Below, piece by piece: positions 8,483-17,920 of a stretch of 64,000 nucleotides of DNA (position 1 is the first letter of the stretch; the number at the start of each line of letters is the position of its first letter). The translations under genes were made by a program, and so were the position numbers. The notes under the pieces are model-generated. The model was given only the letters and a program-made list of their open reading frames with translations, searched no databases and was not told where the DNA came from. The DNA comes from Longimonas halophila (lineage in GTDB: Bacteria > Bacteroidota > Rhodothermia > Rhodothermales > Salinibacteraceae), in assembly GCF_002554705.1 (NCBI RefSeq), contig NZ_PDEP01000012.1:1-64000 (forward strand). The letters run 5' to 3'.

Positions 8483-10069
8483 TTATTTGTTGAGAGAAGG
8501 CAACGCATCCAGCGCATGCGGACACGCGTCGATGAGGTCGAGCGGCGTGAGCGTGCGGGCATCTTGTTGGGCCGCCACATGCTCGGCGGCGCGTCCGCCC
8601 AGGTGCATGGCACAGGCCGCGGCATCTACCGGAGGCAAACCCTGTGCGGAAAATCCGGCAATGAGCCCGGCCAGGGCATCGCCCGTGCCCGCCGTAGCCA
8701 GCGCCGGACCGCCCGCCAGTCCCACAAACGTCCGTCCCTCTGGATTCGCCACCACGCTCGGGTAGCCCTTCAGCAGCAGCGTAACGCCCCATTCCGCTGC
8801 ATACTGTTGGGTTAGGTGGATACGGGAGGCATCGTCAAGGTCGGCGGGCTTCATGCCAGCAAGCCGAGCGAACTCGCCTGCGTGCGGGGTCAGCACCCAC
8901 GGTGCAGGCGTGTCGCTCTTCGATAGGAGCCGCTCCTTAACCACGTGCAGTGCCCCCGCATCCAGCACGACGGGGCCGTCGAAGGCGTCAAGCAGGCTGT
9001 GGACGATCGGGGCGGCGGCTTCGGGGTCGAGTCCGGGTCCAATGAGCAGCGCGCGTGCTTTCTGCAGCGGATCGTGCAGCGCTTCGGCGGCGGTGTTACG
9101 GCGGTTGGGCCAGGCGTGCACGGGAAATGCGGGCGAATGGCTGGCTACCGTCTGTTGGATAGATTCGGGTACCGCACACGCCACGTATCCGGCCCCGCTG
9201 CGTGCCGCTGCCCGTGCCGCCATCGCCGGAGCCCCGGCATAGGGGGCGCTGCCGCCCACCACGAGCGCCATCCCCACGTTGTATTTGTGCGACTGCCGGG
9301 TGCGCCCAGGCCACTGCGCCTGCATATATGCATCGGTGGTGCCGTAGGCAGAGCCCGACTTGTGGGCATGCTCATGCAGCACATGCTGCGGAATGCCGAT
9401 GCGCACGGTCCGAATGGTTCCTGTGTGCTCCGGCCCCACGCCCAGGCGCAGCCCGACCTTTTCTGCGCCGAACGTGACCGTAGTGTCGGCCTGTACCGTG
9501 GGTGGATGCGCCTGCCCCGTGTCGCTGTTGAGCCCCGAGGGTACGTCGAGCGCCACGGTGGGGGCCGCGTGCACATTCATGCGACGGATGAGCGTGGCCA
9601 GCGGCTCGCGCGGCGCATCGGAAAGGCCCGTGCCGAGCAGCGCGTCCACCCACACAGATGGGATCAGTTCGTCGGGATCGGGCAGGGCCTCGGGCGTGTC
9701 AACGACCGTCCACCGGAGCGCTGAGCCGTACGCATCCGCAAGCTGATGAAGCACCTGCGCGTTCCCCTTCGCATCCCCCGAATACGCTGATGCCGGAATA
9801 GGAGACAACACATGCACATGGGCGCCATGGTCGAGCAGCACGCGCGCCACAACCAGCCCGTCGCCGCCGTTGTTGCCCTTGCCGCACGCAATAGCGACGG
9901 GCTGCCCCGCTACTGGGTCGTACTCCTTGATAATGATACGCGCGGCGCGCTGCCCAGCGGTTTCCATGAGTACACGGCCCGGAATGCCAAGCGTGTCGAT
10001 GGTGTGTGCGTCGGCAGCGCGCATGGCAGCGGCGGTGAGGAGCGGACGTGCCTGGGTGGCCTCGGGCAT
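8483..10069 (-). CDS. nnr: bifunctional NAD(P)HX epimerase / ADP-dependent dehydratase
   Basis: Repairs hydrated NADH and NADPH. The N-terminal YjeF domain (about residues 1-215) has ACGKGNNGGDGLVVARVL. The C-terminal kinase-like domain (about 235-520) has VLTPHAGEFARLAG, LLLKGYPSVVA and the ATP/ADP loop ATAGTGDALAGLIAG. At 528 residues it matches E. coli-type two-domain Nnr. It starts 2 bases after the preceding lipoprotein stop and is followed after 8 bases by the VanZ-like gene, so it is embedded in a tight operon. Confidence 0.93.
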   Translation of the reverse strand: MPEATQARPLLTAAAMRAADAHTIDTLGIPGRVLMETAGQRAARIIIKEYDPVAGQPVAIACGKGNNGGDGLVVARVLLDHGAHVHVLSPIPASAYSGDAKGNAQVLHQLADAYGSALRWTVVDTPEALPDPDELIPSVWVDALLGTGLSDAPREPLATLIRRMNVHAAPTVALDVPSGLNSDTGQAHPPTVQADTTVTFGAEKVGLRLGVGPEHTGTIRTVRIGIPQHVLHEHAHKSGSAYGTTDAYMQAQWPGRTRQSHKYNVGMALVVGGSAPYAGAPAMAARAAARSGAGYVACAVPESIQQTVASHSPAFPVHAWPNRRNTAAEALHDPLQKARALLIGPGLDPEAAAPIVHSLLDAFDGPVVLDAGALHVVKERLLSKSDTPAPWVLTPHAGEFARLAGMKPADLDDASRIHLTQQYAAEWGVTLLLKGYPSVVANPEGRTFVGLAGGPALATAGTGDALAGLIAGFSAQGLPPVDAAACAMHLGGRAAEHVAAQQDARTLTPLDLIDACPHALDALPSLNK

Positions 10070-10071
10070 GG

Positions 10072-12060
10072 TCAGTCGGTGGTCAGTTCAAGAAGCTGAA
10101 GCGGTCTATCGAGCACGTTCGTCCACCGTGCGCGGCCCTCCACGGTCGATTCGCTCCACACGACCGGATCCGCGCGGCGGTACGGGGCGATTTGGCCCGG
10201 CGACCAGCGTCCGGTACCCTCGCGGTCGTGCCACAGCCGAAAGCGGTAGACGCCCTCGGGCACGCGGTCGAAGCGGGCGGTGCCGGTGGTGTCTGTTTCA
10301 ATGCGGCGAGTCGGCCATCCGTTTGGTGAGGTGTCGTGCATCTCCAGCACCAGCCGCTCGGGGCGTTGCAGTAGCGAGTCGGAGCGGGCGCGTAGAGCGG
10401 TCTGTGCGGTATCAGCGGCAGTCACGCGTGCCTCCTGCGTGCTGAGCAGCGTGTCAGGCGGGGCCACCCCCAGCGTAATGGATTCGAACGTCGGCGCGGT
10501 GGTAGCGGCGGTGTCGGGTGGATTCAGAGCACGGCGCACGTACGTGATGGGCACCTCAATCGCGCCAAGTGCGTCGCCCGAGAGACGCCGGTAGCGCTGC
10601 GTCTGCACCGTATCGATGTTCGCGAACAAGTCAGCTCCAACACGTACGTCGACGGGCATCTCGGGGGTGAGCGGCGGCTCGAACGCCAGGCGATGGCGCA
10701 GGCCGTCTTGGCTTTCGGGCACAATGGTGCGTGCGGTGCCGGTGGTGTCGGTGGCCGTGATGCTGTCGTTCCATGCGTCGTCTTCGGGCGGACGCGTGGT
10801 GCGGAGCAGCGGCGCTTCGTCTTGTGTGAGCGGACGGCCCTCCTCACCACCAGAGCGGTCGGGGCGGAAGCCTGAAAACTCGGGCGTCGGATCGCCCTCA
10901 TCGGTCGACGGGGTGAAGCGCAGCGTGGTGTCGGGCACAGCGCGGCCCAGCGAATCCTCAAGCGCCTGTGGCGGCACCGTAAGGCGATGTACGGCCTCGA
11001 CACGCAGCGCCTGTTCGGCCACCACCGCCACCTCGTACGGCGTGTCGGTTGCCGTGTGTACCGAGGCGATGCCAATGGTGTCTTGCGCGGTCGAATCTAC
11101 CAGCGTCCACGACGCAGCGGTGCGCTCGCGCCAGGCTACCGGCTGGCTGAACCGCACAGTCTGCCGCTGCACAGTCTGTGGCCGCACCCGTACCGCCTGG
11201 GGCGGGTCGGGACGCGGGTCGGTCAGGAGCCAGGGAACCTCGACCGCAGCGGTGTCGGCGGAGGCCGTGTCCACGGCAGCGCTTAGGCGCGGCACCGGCG
11301 GCACGGCGTAGGCTTCGTTCGCATCCGGCATGCGGTTGCGGTTATTGTCGCGCACCGCAATGACGTAGTACGATTCCTCGCGGATGTTCTGGAAGGAAAA
11401 CCGCCCCTCACTATCGGTCTGGGTACGGAAGTCCGGGGCCTCGGGCAGCGTGTCGGGCGGAGCCTGTGCCTCCTCTGGCAGTGCATATGCGAACACATCA
11501 ACATCCTGTTCGGGCTGCCCCTCTTTCGGCTCCACCACACGTCCCGCCAGGCGACCCTGGTCGATGCGATTGCCCGTTGAGAAGGCCAGCGTGATGGGTG
11601 CATCCAGCTCCACATTGCCGCGTGCGGTGCGCAGATCCGACCCCAGCGATATGATGTAGGTGGTGCTATCACGCAGCGGCTCCGCAAACGAGACCGCAAT
11701 GCTGCGTCCGCTGTAGTCGAACTCGGGGCGCTGCTGCGGCTCGGGCGTCATGGAGAACGCCTGCGCCATCGCACCCCGGCTGATGTACTTGTCGAAGCGA
11801 AGTACAACCTCCACATCCTGTGAAACGTTCACATCTTCGTCGGCAGGCGTGCTCTCAAGCAGGCGCGCTGGCTCGGTATTGCCGGGGCCGCCGGTGGGGG
11901 CGACCGGGTTGGCGCATCCGCCCAGCAGACTGACCGTGCAGAGCAGCGCGAGCAGCCCGGCCACGCATCCGAAACCCACAGTGGTGGTTGAGAAGCGCGT
12001 GGTTGAGCAGCGCATGGGGGCACGCATACGTGATTTGAAGGATGCGAAGGGAAGCGTCAT
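10072..12060 (-). CDS. Ig-like domain lipoprotein
   Basis: A 662-residue predicted lipoprotein. The N-terminus has a hydrophobic stretch ending in the lipobox LLGGCAN (Cys near residue 49). Residues about 60-165 resemble the bacterial Ig-like (Big_5/SbsA-type) domain: LESTPADEDVNVSQDVEVVLRFDKYI then STTYIISLGSDLRTARGN. A segment with SEGRFSFQNIREESYYVIAVRDNNRNRMPD follows, like a carboxypeptidase-regulatory or calcium-binding loop. Such surface or periplasmic lipoproteins are common in Bacteroidota; the function is unknown. Its ATG overlaps the GDH stop as TAATG. Confidence 0.75.
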   Translation of the reverse strand: MTLPFASFKSRMRAPMRCSTTRFSTTTVGFGCVAGLLALLCTVSLLGGCANPVAPTGGPGNTEPARLLESTPADEDVNVSQDVEVVLRFDKYISRGAMAQAFSMTPEPQQRPEFDYSGRSIAVSFAEPLRDSTTYIISLGSDLRTARGNVELDAPITLAFSTGNRIDQGRLAGRVVEPKEGQPEQDVDVFAYALPEEAQAPPDTLPEAPDFRTQTDSEGRFSFQNIREESYYVIAVRDNNRNRMPDANEAYAVPPVPRLSAAVDTASADTAAVEVPWLLTDPRPDPPQAVRVRPQTVQRQTVRFSQPVAWRERTAASWTLVDSTAQDTIGIASVHTATDTPYEVAVVAEQALRVEAVHRLTVPPQALEDSLGRAVPDTTLRFTPSTDEGDPTPEFSGFRPDRSGGEEGRPLTQDEAPLLRTTRPPEDDAWNDSITATDTTGTARTIVPESQDGLRHRLAFEPPLTPEMPVDVRVGADLFANIDTVQTQRYRRLSGDALGAIEVPITYVRRALNPPDTAATTAPTFESITLGVAPPDTLLSTQEARVTAADTAQTALRARSDSLLQRPERLVLEMHDTSPNGWPTRRIETDTTGTARFDRVPEGVYRFRLWHDREGTGRWSPGQIAPYRRADPVVWSESTVEGRARWTNVLDRPLQLLELTTD

Positions 12061-13364
12061 TACGCGTAGATGCCGCGCAGGCGAAGCGCCTCAGCGACTT
12101 TGCTAACGCCGACCACGTACGCTCCGATGCGAAGCGAGGTGTCGTGTTTCTCGGCGGTTTCGTAGACCCGGTTGAACGCGTCGGTCATGGTGCGCTTCAG
12201 CCGCTTGTTGACGCGCTTTAGCGACCAGAAGTAGCCCTGCCGGTCTTGCACCCACTCAAAGTAGGATACGGTGACGCCGCCCGCATTCGCCAGAATGTCG
12301 GGGACGACCAGCACGCCTTTTTCGTTCAGAATGTCATCGGCAGCGGGCACGGTGGGGCCGTTGGCGCCCTCGACCACGACGCGGGCCTGCATGTCTTCGG
12401 CAATCGACTTGGTGATCTGATCTTCTTTTGCTGCGGGCACGAGCACATCTACGTCGAGCGTAAGCAGCTCTTCGTTGGTAATGTGCGTGGCCTCGGTGTA
12501 GTCCTCCAGCGAGCCGCCGTTCTCCTTGACGTACTGCTGCACGGCTGGAATGTCGAGGCCGTCGGCGTTGTAGTAGCCACCGGTCACATCGCTCACCGCC
12601 ACGACGGTGCAGCCCTGCTCTTGAAGCAGCTGCGCGGCCACAGAGCCTACGTTACCAAAGCCCTGCACGGCCACGGTGCAGTCGCTGGGCGAGCGGTCGA
12701 TCTGCTCCAGCGCCGCCAGCGTTACCGTCATCACGCCGCGTCCGGTAGCCTCGTGACGCCCCTCGGAGCCCCCCAGCGCCACTGGCTTGCCCGTTACGAC
12801 GGCGTTCTCGGTCCGGCGCGAGTGCATGGAGTAGGTATCCAGAATCCACGCCATGATCTGCTCATTGGTGTTCATGTCGGGCGCGGGGATGTCGCGGTCG
12901 GGCCCAAACACGTTGAACATATCGGAGGTGTAGCGCCGCGTAAGGCGCTCCAGTTCGCCCGGACTCATCTCGCTCGGGTTGCAAACCACCCCGCCTTTGG
13001 CCCCGCCAAATGGCACGTCGACCACAGCGCACTTCCAGGTCATCCACGCGGCCAGCGCTTTCACCTCGCTCAGTGTCACATCGGGCGCGTAGCGGATGCC
13101 ACCTTTGCTGGGACCGAGCACATTGTTGTGAATCACCCGGATGCCGTCAAACACTTTCACGTGGCCGGTGTCCATGACCACGGGCACCGACGTCATAAAC
13201 ACGCGGGCCGGGCGGCACAGGTACTCGTAAAAGCCCGGATTCAGCTCCAGGATTTCGGCGGCGATGTCGAAGCGCTCCATCATCGACTGGAACGGTGAAT
13301 CTTGGTCGATGGGTGCGGGCTCGCGGTAGACGGAGCGGTCGTGCACATCAAATTTGAACGGCAT
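12060..13364 (-). CDS. gdhA: Glu/Leu/Phe/Val dehydrogenase (glutamate dehydrogenase)
   Basis: A 434-residue hexameric-type enzyme interconverting glutamate and 2-oxoglutarate plus ammonia. It shows GPSKGGIRYAPDV, the catalytic lysine region AWMTWKCAVVDVPFGGAKGG, DIPAPDMNT and the nucleotide-binding GFGNVGSVAAQLL. The start at 13364 (MPFKFDV) is preceded by a promoter-sized gap; an upstream extension of the frame has no family resemblance. It is first of a four-gene minus-strand unit and diverges from the methyltransferase gene. Cofactor preference cannot be read with confidence. Confidence 0.92.
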   Translation of the reverse strand: MPFKFDVHDRSVYREPAPIDQDSPFQSMMERFDIAAEILELNPGFYEYLCRPARVFMTSVPVVMDTGHVKVFDGIRVIHNNVLGPSKGGIRYAPDVTLSEVKALAAWMTWKCAVVDVPFGGAKGGVVCNPSEMSPGELERLTRRYTSDMFNVFGPDRDIPAPDMNTNEQIMAWILDTYSMHSRRTENAVVTGKPVALGGSEGRHEATGRGVMTVTLAALEQIDRSPSDCTVAVQGFGNVGSVAAQLLQEQGCTVVAVSDVTGGYYNADGLDIPAVQQYVKENGGSLEDYTEATHITNEELLTLDVDVLVPAAKEDQITKSIAEDMQARVVVEGANGPTVPAADDILNEKGVLVVPDILANAGGVTVSYFEWVQDRQGYFWSLKRVNKRLKRTMTDAFNRVYETAEKHDTSLRIGAYVVGVSKVAEALRLRGIYA

Positions 13365-13526
13365 AGGGACAACCTTGGGTTGGTGAGACGTACAGGGGAT
13401 GCAGATGCGTGCTGTAGGGACCGCAGGCACGGACCGTCCAACATACGGGAGCGGTTCCACTCGTGCCACCACGCCCGCGCATCCGCATCCATTTTTACGA
13501 TTTATCGCGCAACGCGCTTTCCGTTT

Positions 13527-14315
13527 ATGTCTACGCCCCTTTCCAACCGCATGGCTTCCACCTTTACCGGCTTGCAACGCCGCCCAAACCGGCAGCGCGC
13601 CCAGCTCAGCGTGCTCGTTGGGATTCGGGCGATTGAGGCCGCGGTGCAGGGCGGGGCCACGCTTGGGCACGTCGCCGGTACGGAATCGGACCTGCGGAGC
13701 ACGCGGTTCCAGGCGGTGCGCGATGCGCTGACCGATGTTCCCCTCTACACCGCCGAGGCCGACACGCTCGACGATCTGGCCCCCACCGCCACCGCTCAGG
13801 GCCTGCTGGCCACCGTGCGCCTGCCCGATCTGTCGCTAAACGGACTCTGGGACGCCGCCCAGACGGCTCTTGTGCTCGACGGCGTGCAGGATCCCGGCAA
13901 TGTAGGCACACTCATTCGCACCGCCGCCTGGTTTGGGGTGGATGCCGTGGTGGCCGGTCCACAGACAGCTGGACTCTTTCACCCATCGGTATTGCGCGCG
14001 GGCATGGGCGGGCACTGGGACGTGCGGCTGGCCCGTTCCTCCGACCTGGTTGATGCCATTGCGCAGGCCCGCCGAGCCGGCTTTACGGGATACGGCGCCG
14101 ACATGGGCGGCACCCCGGCGCAGTACTGGCACCCGGTGCAGCCGTCGCTGCTCGTTGTGGGCAGCGAAGCCCACGGCCTGAGTCCCGCCCTGCTTGGTGC
14201 GCTCGACGAGCCCGTGTCGGTCGACGGGGCCGATTCGCATCCCGCCACCGAATCGCTCAACGCCGCTGTAGCCGCCGGCATCGTGATGCACCGCTGGACT
14301 GTAGCTGCTCCCTGA
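13527..14315 (+). CDS. TrmH/SpoU-family RNA 2'-O-methyltransferase
   Basis: A 262-residue SPOUT methyltransferase. The knotted C-terminal domain shows motif 1 LDGVQDPGNVGTLIRTA, motif 2 LLVVGSEAHGLSP and motif 3 ATESLNAAVAAGIVMHRW, which together bind S-adenosylmethionine. The N-terminal SpoU substrate-binding region spans about residues 20-95. The start at 13527 places the first strand directly after a short leader. The RNA target (tRNA or 23S rRNA) cannot be told from sequence. Confidence 0.88.
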   Translation: MSTPLSNRMASTFTGLQRRPNRQRAQLSVLVGIRAIEAAVQGGATLGHVAGTESDLRSTRFQAVRDALTDVPLYTAEADTLDDLAPTATAQGLLATVRLPDLSLNGLWDAAQTALVLDGVQDPGNVGTLIRTAAWFGVDAVVAGPQTAGLFHPSVLRAGMGGHWDVRLARSSDLVDAIAQARRAGFTGYGADMGGTPAQYWHPVQPSLLVVGSEAHGLSPALLGALDEPVSVDGADSHPATESLNAAVAAGIVMHRWTVAAP

Positions 14316-14464
14316 CGTGCACTGCGTCTGCCTCTGCACCCGGGGACGTTACATCGGGTGGATGCAATTCCCTGTGTCACTTTGTATACTGATTGAGTTA
14401 TCCACCTGGCATCGTCTCTGGTTGCGATGCGCTCGCTCTCATCCAGCACCACCATCCCCACCCC

Positions 14465-15685
14465 ATGGAAATCTCATCGCTTCAGAGCCTCTCGCGTGAG
14501 CACGGACTCATGACGATGGAGCAACCGCTGAAAGAGCGCGATGCCGAACAGCAATTGCGCATCGGCGTGCCCCGCGAGGTCGCCAACGAAGAACGCCGCG
14601 TGGCGCTGGCGCCAAGTGGCGTAGCCTCGCTGGTGGCTTCGGGCCACGAGGTCTATGTGGAACGCAATGCAGGGGTGCAGGCGCACTTCCAGAATGAAGA
14701 ATACGCCGAAGCCGGCGCGGAGCTCATTGACGATCCGGGCGACTTGTACGCGCAGTGCAATCTCATTGTAAAGGTGGGCCCGCCCAACGGCGAGGAGCTC
14801 GACTACCTGCGCGAACGGCAGATCCTCATCTCGGCGCTCAACCTGGGCGGCACAACGCCCGAATACCTGCATCACCTGAAACGCCTGCGCGTGACGGCCA
14901 TCGGGTTTGAGTTCATTCGCGACCGCGACGGTACGTTTCCGCTTGTGCGCATGATGCACGAGATCACCGGCTCCATGGCCATTCAGGTGGCGGGACGCTA
15001 CCTTGAAAGCAATGAAGGCGGCAAGGGTGTTATGCTGGGCGGCATTTCGGGCGTACCGCCGTCTACCGTGGTCATTTTGGGCGCGGGCGTCATTGGCGAA
15101 TGGGCCGCACGCACGGCGCTTGGCTATGGCGCACAGGTCATTGTGCTCGACCAGGAGCTGGGGGCCCTGCGCTCGCTGGAGCACTACCTGGACCGCCGCA
15201 TCACCACCGCCATGGCCAGCGACCAGTACCTGCGACAGGCCGTGCGCTCCGCCGATGTCGTCATTGGCGCCATGATGTCGGATGGCCAGCGCTCGCCCCT
15301 TGCCGTGACCGACGACATGGTCGAGTCGATGGCGCCCGGCGGCGTAATTGTGGATGCGGTGATGGACCAGGGCGGATGCATCGAAACGAGCCGTCCCACC
15401 ACGCACTCCGACCCGGTCTACCGCGAGCACGGCGTCATTCACTACTGCGTGCCGAACATGCCCTCGAACGTCGCGCGCACAGCCAGCTATGCGCTTACGC
15501 ACGTGCTGGTGCCCTACCTGCAGCACATCGGCGAGGTGGGCAGCATCAACGATGCCCTCTGGAATGACGAAGGGCTGCGTAGCGGCACCTATGTGTACCG
15601 CCAGCACCTCACCAAAAAGAGCCTGGCCACACTCTTTGGCATGCCCTATCGGGATATCGAGCTGCTTATTGCATCCGGCATTTAG
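14465..15685 (+). CDS. ald: alanine dehydrogenase
   Basis: Converts alanine to pyruvate and ammonia with NAD. The protein (406 residues from this start) has the N-terminal domain RIGVPREVANEERRVALAPSGV, the MMHEITGSMAIQ segment, and the NAD fold VVILGAGVIGEWAA. IVDAVMDQGGCIETSRPTTHS and YCVPNMPSNVARTASYALT are family signatures. Typical Ald is about 370 residues, so the first 25-30 residues are extra; ATG codons at 14510 and 14516 would give a shorter form. It shares nitrogen and carbon flow with the nearby glutamate dehydrogenase but has its own transcript. Confidence 0.92.
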   Translation: MEISSLQSLSREHGLMTMEQPLKERDAEQQLRIGVPREVANEERRVALAPSGVASLVASGHEVYVERNAGVQAHFQNEEYAEAGAELIDDPGDLYAQCNLIVKVGPPNGEELDYLRERQILISALNLGGTTPEYLHHLKRLRVTAIGFEFIRDRDGTFPLVRMMHEITGSMAIQVAGRYLESNEGGKGVMLGGISGVPPSTVVILGAGVIGEWAARTALGYGAQVIVLDQELGALRSLEHYLDRRITTAMASDQYLRQAVRSADVVIGAMMSDGQRSPLAVTDDMVESMAPGGVIVDAVMDQGGCIETSRPTTHSDPVYREHGVIHYCVPNMPSNVARTASYALTHVLVPYLQHIGEVGSINDALWNDEGLRSGTYVYRQHLTKKSLATLFGMPYRDIELLIASGI

Positions 15686-15768
15686 CTGCAAATCCGCCCG
15701 TATTTTACCGGTCGGCAGGATGCGCTGTGCATCCGCTAATCATTTGTTTTATTCATGTATCCCACTTT

Positions 15769-17052
15769 ATGCGCTTAACTGATACATCCACCTGTTCGTG
15801 TTCTGATTTGCTTTCACAGCATGGGGGAGCGCTCGCTGTGCTGGGCCTGCTACTGAGCCTGCTACTCGGCGCGCCTGCCGCCCATGCCCAATCTGTATTT
15901 GCAGATGCGGGTGGATTCCGCATTGCCGACGACGACGGCGACTACCAGCTCCGCATTGGCGGCGACCTGCAGACGGACGCTCGCATGCTGCTGGGTGATA
16001 CGCCCGGCACGTCGTCCTCCTTTTTCTTGCGACGAGCCCGCGTACGCCTCAGTGCAACCCTACAGCGCCGCTTCAGCATCCGCTTCATGTCCGATTTTGG
16101 GCGCGGGCAGGCAACCATCCAGGATGCTTACATCGACTTCCGGTTTGGATCAGGGCTTTCACTGCGCGCCGGGCGATTCAGTACCCCCCTGGGGCTGGAG
16201 TTCTTGCAGTCCTCGAACGCAACCATGCATGTGGAGCGCGGCTATCCTACGGCCTTTGTATCCAATCGCGATGTGGGCTTCCAACTCTACGGGCGCACCC
16301 TCGGCCAACGCCTGCAGTACAGCGTGGGCGTGTTCAACGGGGCCCCCGACGGCACAAGCCTTGATGGCGATGCTACCCCACCTAAAGACCTCATCGCGCG
16401 CGCCTTCATTGAGCCATGGCGCAACAACCGCGATGCCTCAGACTGGCTGCGCGGGCTGGGCGCGGGGCTGGGCGTTTCCGTAGGCACAGAGCGCAGCGCC
16501 AATGGCAGCTCCGGGCTTGCCTCGTACCGCACGCTGCACCGCAGTGCGCTCTTCTCGTATCGCGGCGGCGTCGAAGCCGATGGACGCCGTATGCGTCTGG
16601 TGCCACAGGCGTACTACTACGCCGGCCCGTTTGGCGTGATCGGCGAGTATGCGCTCAGCCAGCATGATGTGCAGCGCGGCGACAACACTGAAACGCTGGC
16701 CCACCGCGCCTGGCAGATCGGTGGCTCCTGGGTGCTTACCGGCGAGTCGGCTTCATACGGCGGCGTCTCGCCCGAGAACAGCTATGATCCCGAGGCGGGC
16801 ACGTGGGGCGCGTTCGAACTGAGTGCCAAGGTGCAGCGCTTTCAGTTCGACGAAGACGCCTTCCCACAGTACGCCGACCCGGAAGCCCAGGTCGAAAACG
16901 GCACAAGCCTCGCAGCCGGACTTTCATGGTATCCAGTGCGTAATGTCCGCTTTATGACCGTTGCCGAGCGAACAACCTTCGGTGGCACCGAAGCAGCCAA
17001 CGCCCGAGACGCCGAGCACACGCTCACCATGCGCGTGCAGCTGTCGTATTAG
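15769..17052 (+). CDS. outer-membrane porin, OprO/OprP-like
   Basis: A 427-residue predicted outer-membrane beta-barrel. The signal peptide is hydrophobic (LLLSLLLGAPAAHA) with cleavage before QSVFADAG. FLRRARVRLSATLQRRFSIRFMSDFG and the LSLRAGRFSTPLGLEF block match the phosphate-selective porin family, and the protein ends in an aromatic residue (LSY). Alternating aromatic and polar strands continue to the end. The start at 15769 places the signal peptide properly; an in-frame ATG at 15727 is less likely. Substrate preference is unknown. Confidence 0.82.
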   Translation: MRLTDTSTCSCSDLLSQHGGALAVLGLLLSLLLGAPAAHAQSVFADAGGFRIADDDGDYQLRIGGDLQTDARMLLGDTPGTSSSFFLRRARVRLSATLQRRFSIRFMSDFGRGQATIQDAYIDFRFGSGLSLRAGRFSTPLGLEFLQSSNATMHVERGYPTAFVSNRDVGFQLYGRTLGQRLQYSVGVFNGAPDGTSLDGDATPPKDLIARAFIEPWRNNRDASDWLRGLGAGLGVSVGTERSANGSSGLASYRTLHRSALFSYRGGVEADGRRMRLVPQAYYYAGPFGVIGEYALSQHDVQRGDNTETLAHRAWQIGGSWVLTGESASYGGVSPENSYDPEAGTWGAFELSAKVQRFQFDEDAFPQYADPEAQVENGTSLAAGLSWYPVRNVRFMTVAERTTFGGTEAANARDAEHTLTMRVQLSY

Positions 17053-17077
17053 ATTTCTTACACCTGGGCTTCCAGTG

Positions 17078-17584
17078 TCATCGAGCTGCGGGTGCCGAAG
17101 TGGGCTCGTCTTCCGCATCGATGAAGCGGGCTTTAAGATCTGGCGTAGGCAGGCGGCATTGCGATCGCTTGCCAAACCAGTCGTAGCGGTTGGCTGCAAT
17201 CCAGCGGTACACGGCATTGCGGAGCGGGCGCGGCACGGCCTGAAATACGGCCATGAGCATCCACGGGAATCCGAGGCGTTGCATCACACGTAGCGCCGCC
17301 CCCGACTCGCGGTAGATACGTCCGTCTTGCACCAGGACCACGCTATCGAGCGCCGTCGCGTCGTATCCAACCGACCGAAGAAACGACTGAGCAGGCTCGC
17401 GCTGCAGCGTACCAAACCGGAAATAGCCATCCGGGTCGTGGTCAATTACGAAGTTGATGAACCCGTTGCACAGGTTGCATACCCCATCGAACAGCAACAC
17501 GCCGTGGTTAAAGCTAAGCGGACGAATGCGGGCCGAGGAATTAGCCGCGTTATTGTTCGCCGAGGTGTTTACTGAAGCATCCAT
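17078..17584 (-). CDS. DCC-family (DUF393) thiol-disulfide-like protein
   Basis: A 168-residue protein with the name-giving DGVCNLCNGFINFVID motif (Cys-x2-Cys, about residues 34-49), then FRFGTLQREPAQ and the GGALRVMQRLG-like and FGKRSQCRLP segments of the family. DCC proteins are predicted thioredoxin-fold redox proteins with few studied members. The start at 17584 (MDASVN) is preferred over the in-frame 17674, whose extra residues are unlike the family. It faces the porin gene's end (25 bases apart). Confidence 0.82.
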   Translation of the reverse strand: MDASVNTSANNNAANSSARIRPLSFNHGVLLFDGVCNLCNGFINFVIDHDPDGYFRFGTLQREPAQSFLRSVGYDATALDSVVLVQDGRIYRESGAALRVMQRLGFPWMLMAVFQAVPRPLRNAVYRWIAANRYDWFGKRSQCRLPTPDLKARFIDAEDEPTSAPAAR

Positions 17585-17774
17585 AGAAATAGCAAGGCAT
17601 GATGAGCAAGCAAGGTGAACGCGCATAGCACGTTGCATAAGATGCCATGGGGTATGGGGCGTTCCCGCACGCACCCACGGAGAGAGAAAAGGAGCCGGAG
17701 TTCGTTCGCCGAAACTTAGATTCGACTACAGGAACAAACAGAGGCGCACCCCTTTTCCTGGTACGCGAATCGAC

Positions 17775-17848
17775 GGTCCGGTAGTTCAGTTGGTTAGAAT
17801 GCTGCCCTGTCACGGCAGAGGTCGCGGGTTCGAGTCCCGTCCGGACCG
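17775..17848 (+). tRNA. tRNA-Asp (GTC)
   Basis: A full cloverleaf. The acceptor stem is GGTCCGG / CCGGACC with discriminator G, the anticodon loop CTGTCAC reads GTC, and the T-loop is GGTTCGAGTCC. CCA is not encoded (CCT follows). A strong terminator comes right after. Confidence 0.95.
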
Positions 17849-17855
17849 CCTTCAC

Positions 17856-17891
17856 CGCCTCAAGTTGCGCTCTGCAGCTTGAGGCGTTTTT
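17856..17891 (+). terminator. intrinsic terminator after tRNA-Asp
   Basis: A 9-bp stem, CGCCTCAAG paired with CTTGAGGCG, is followed directly by TTTTT. It ends the tRNA transcript just before the ZIP transporter gene. Confidence 0.85.
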
Positions 17892-17920
17892 GCATGTTGC
17901 CTGGCCGACGGCTTTTCTGT

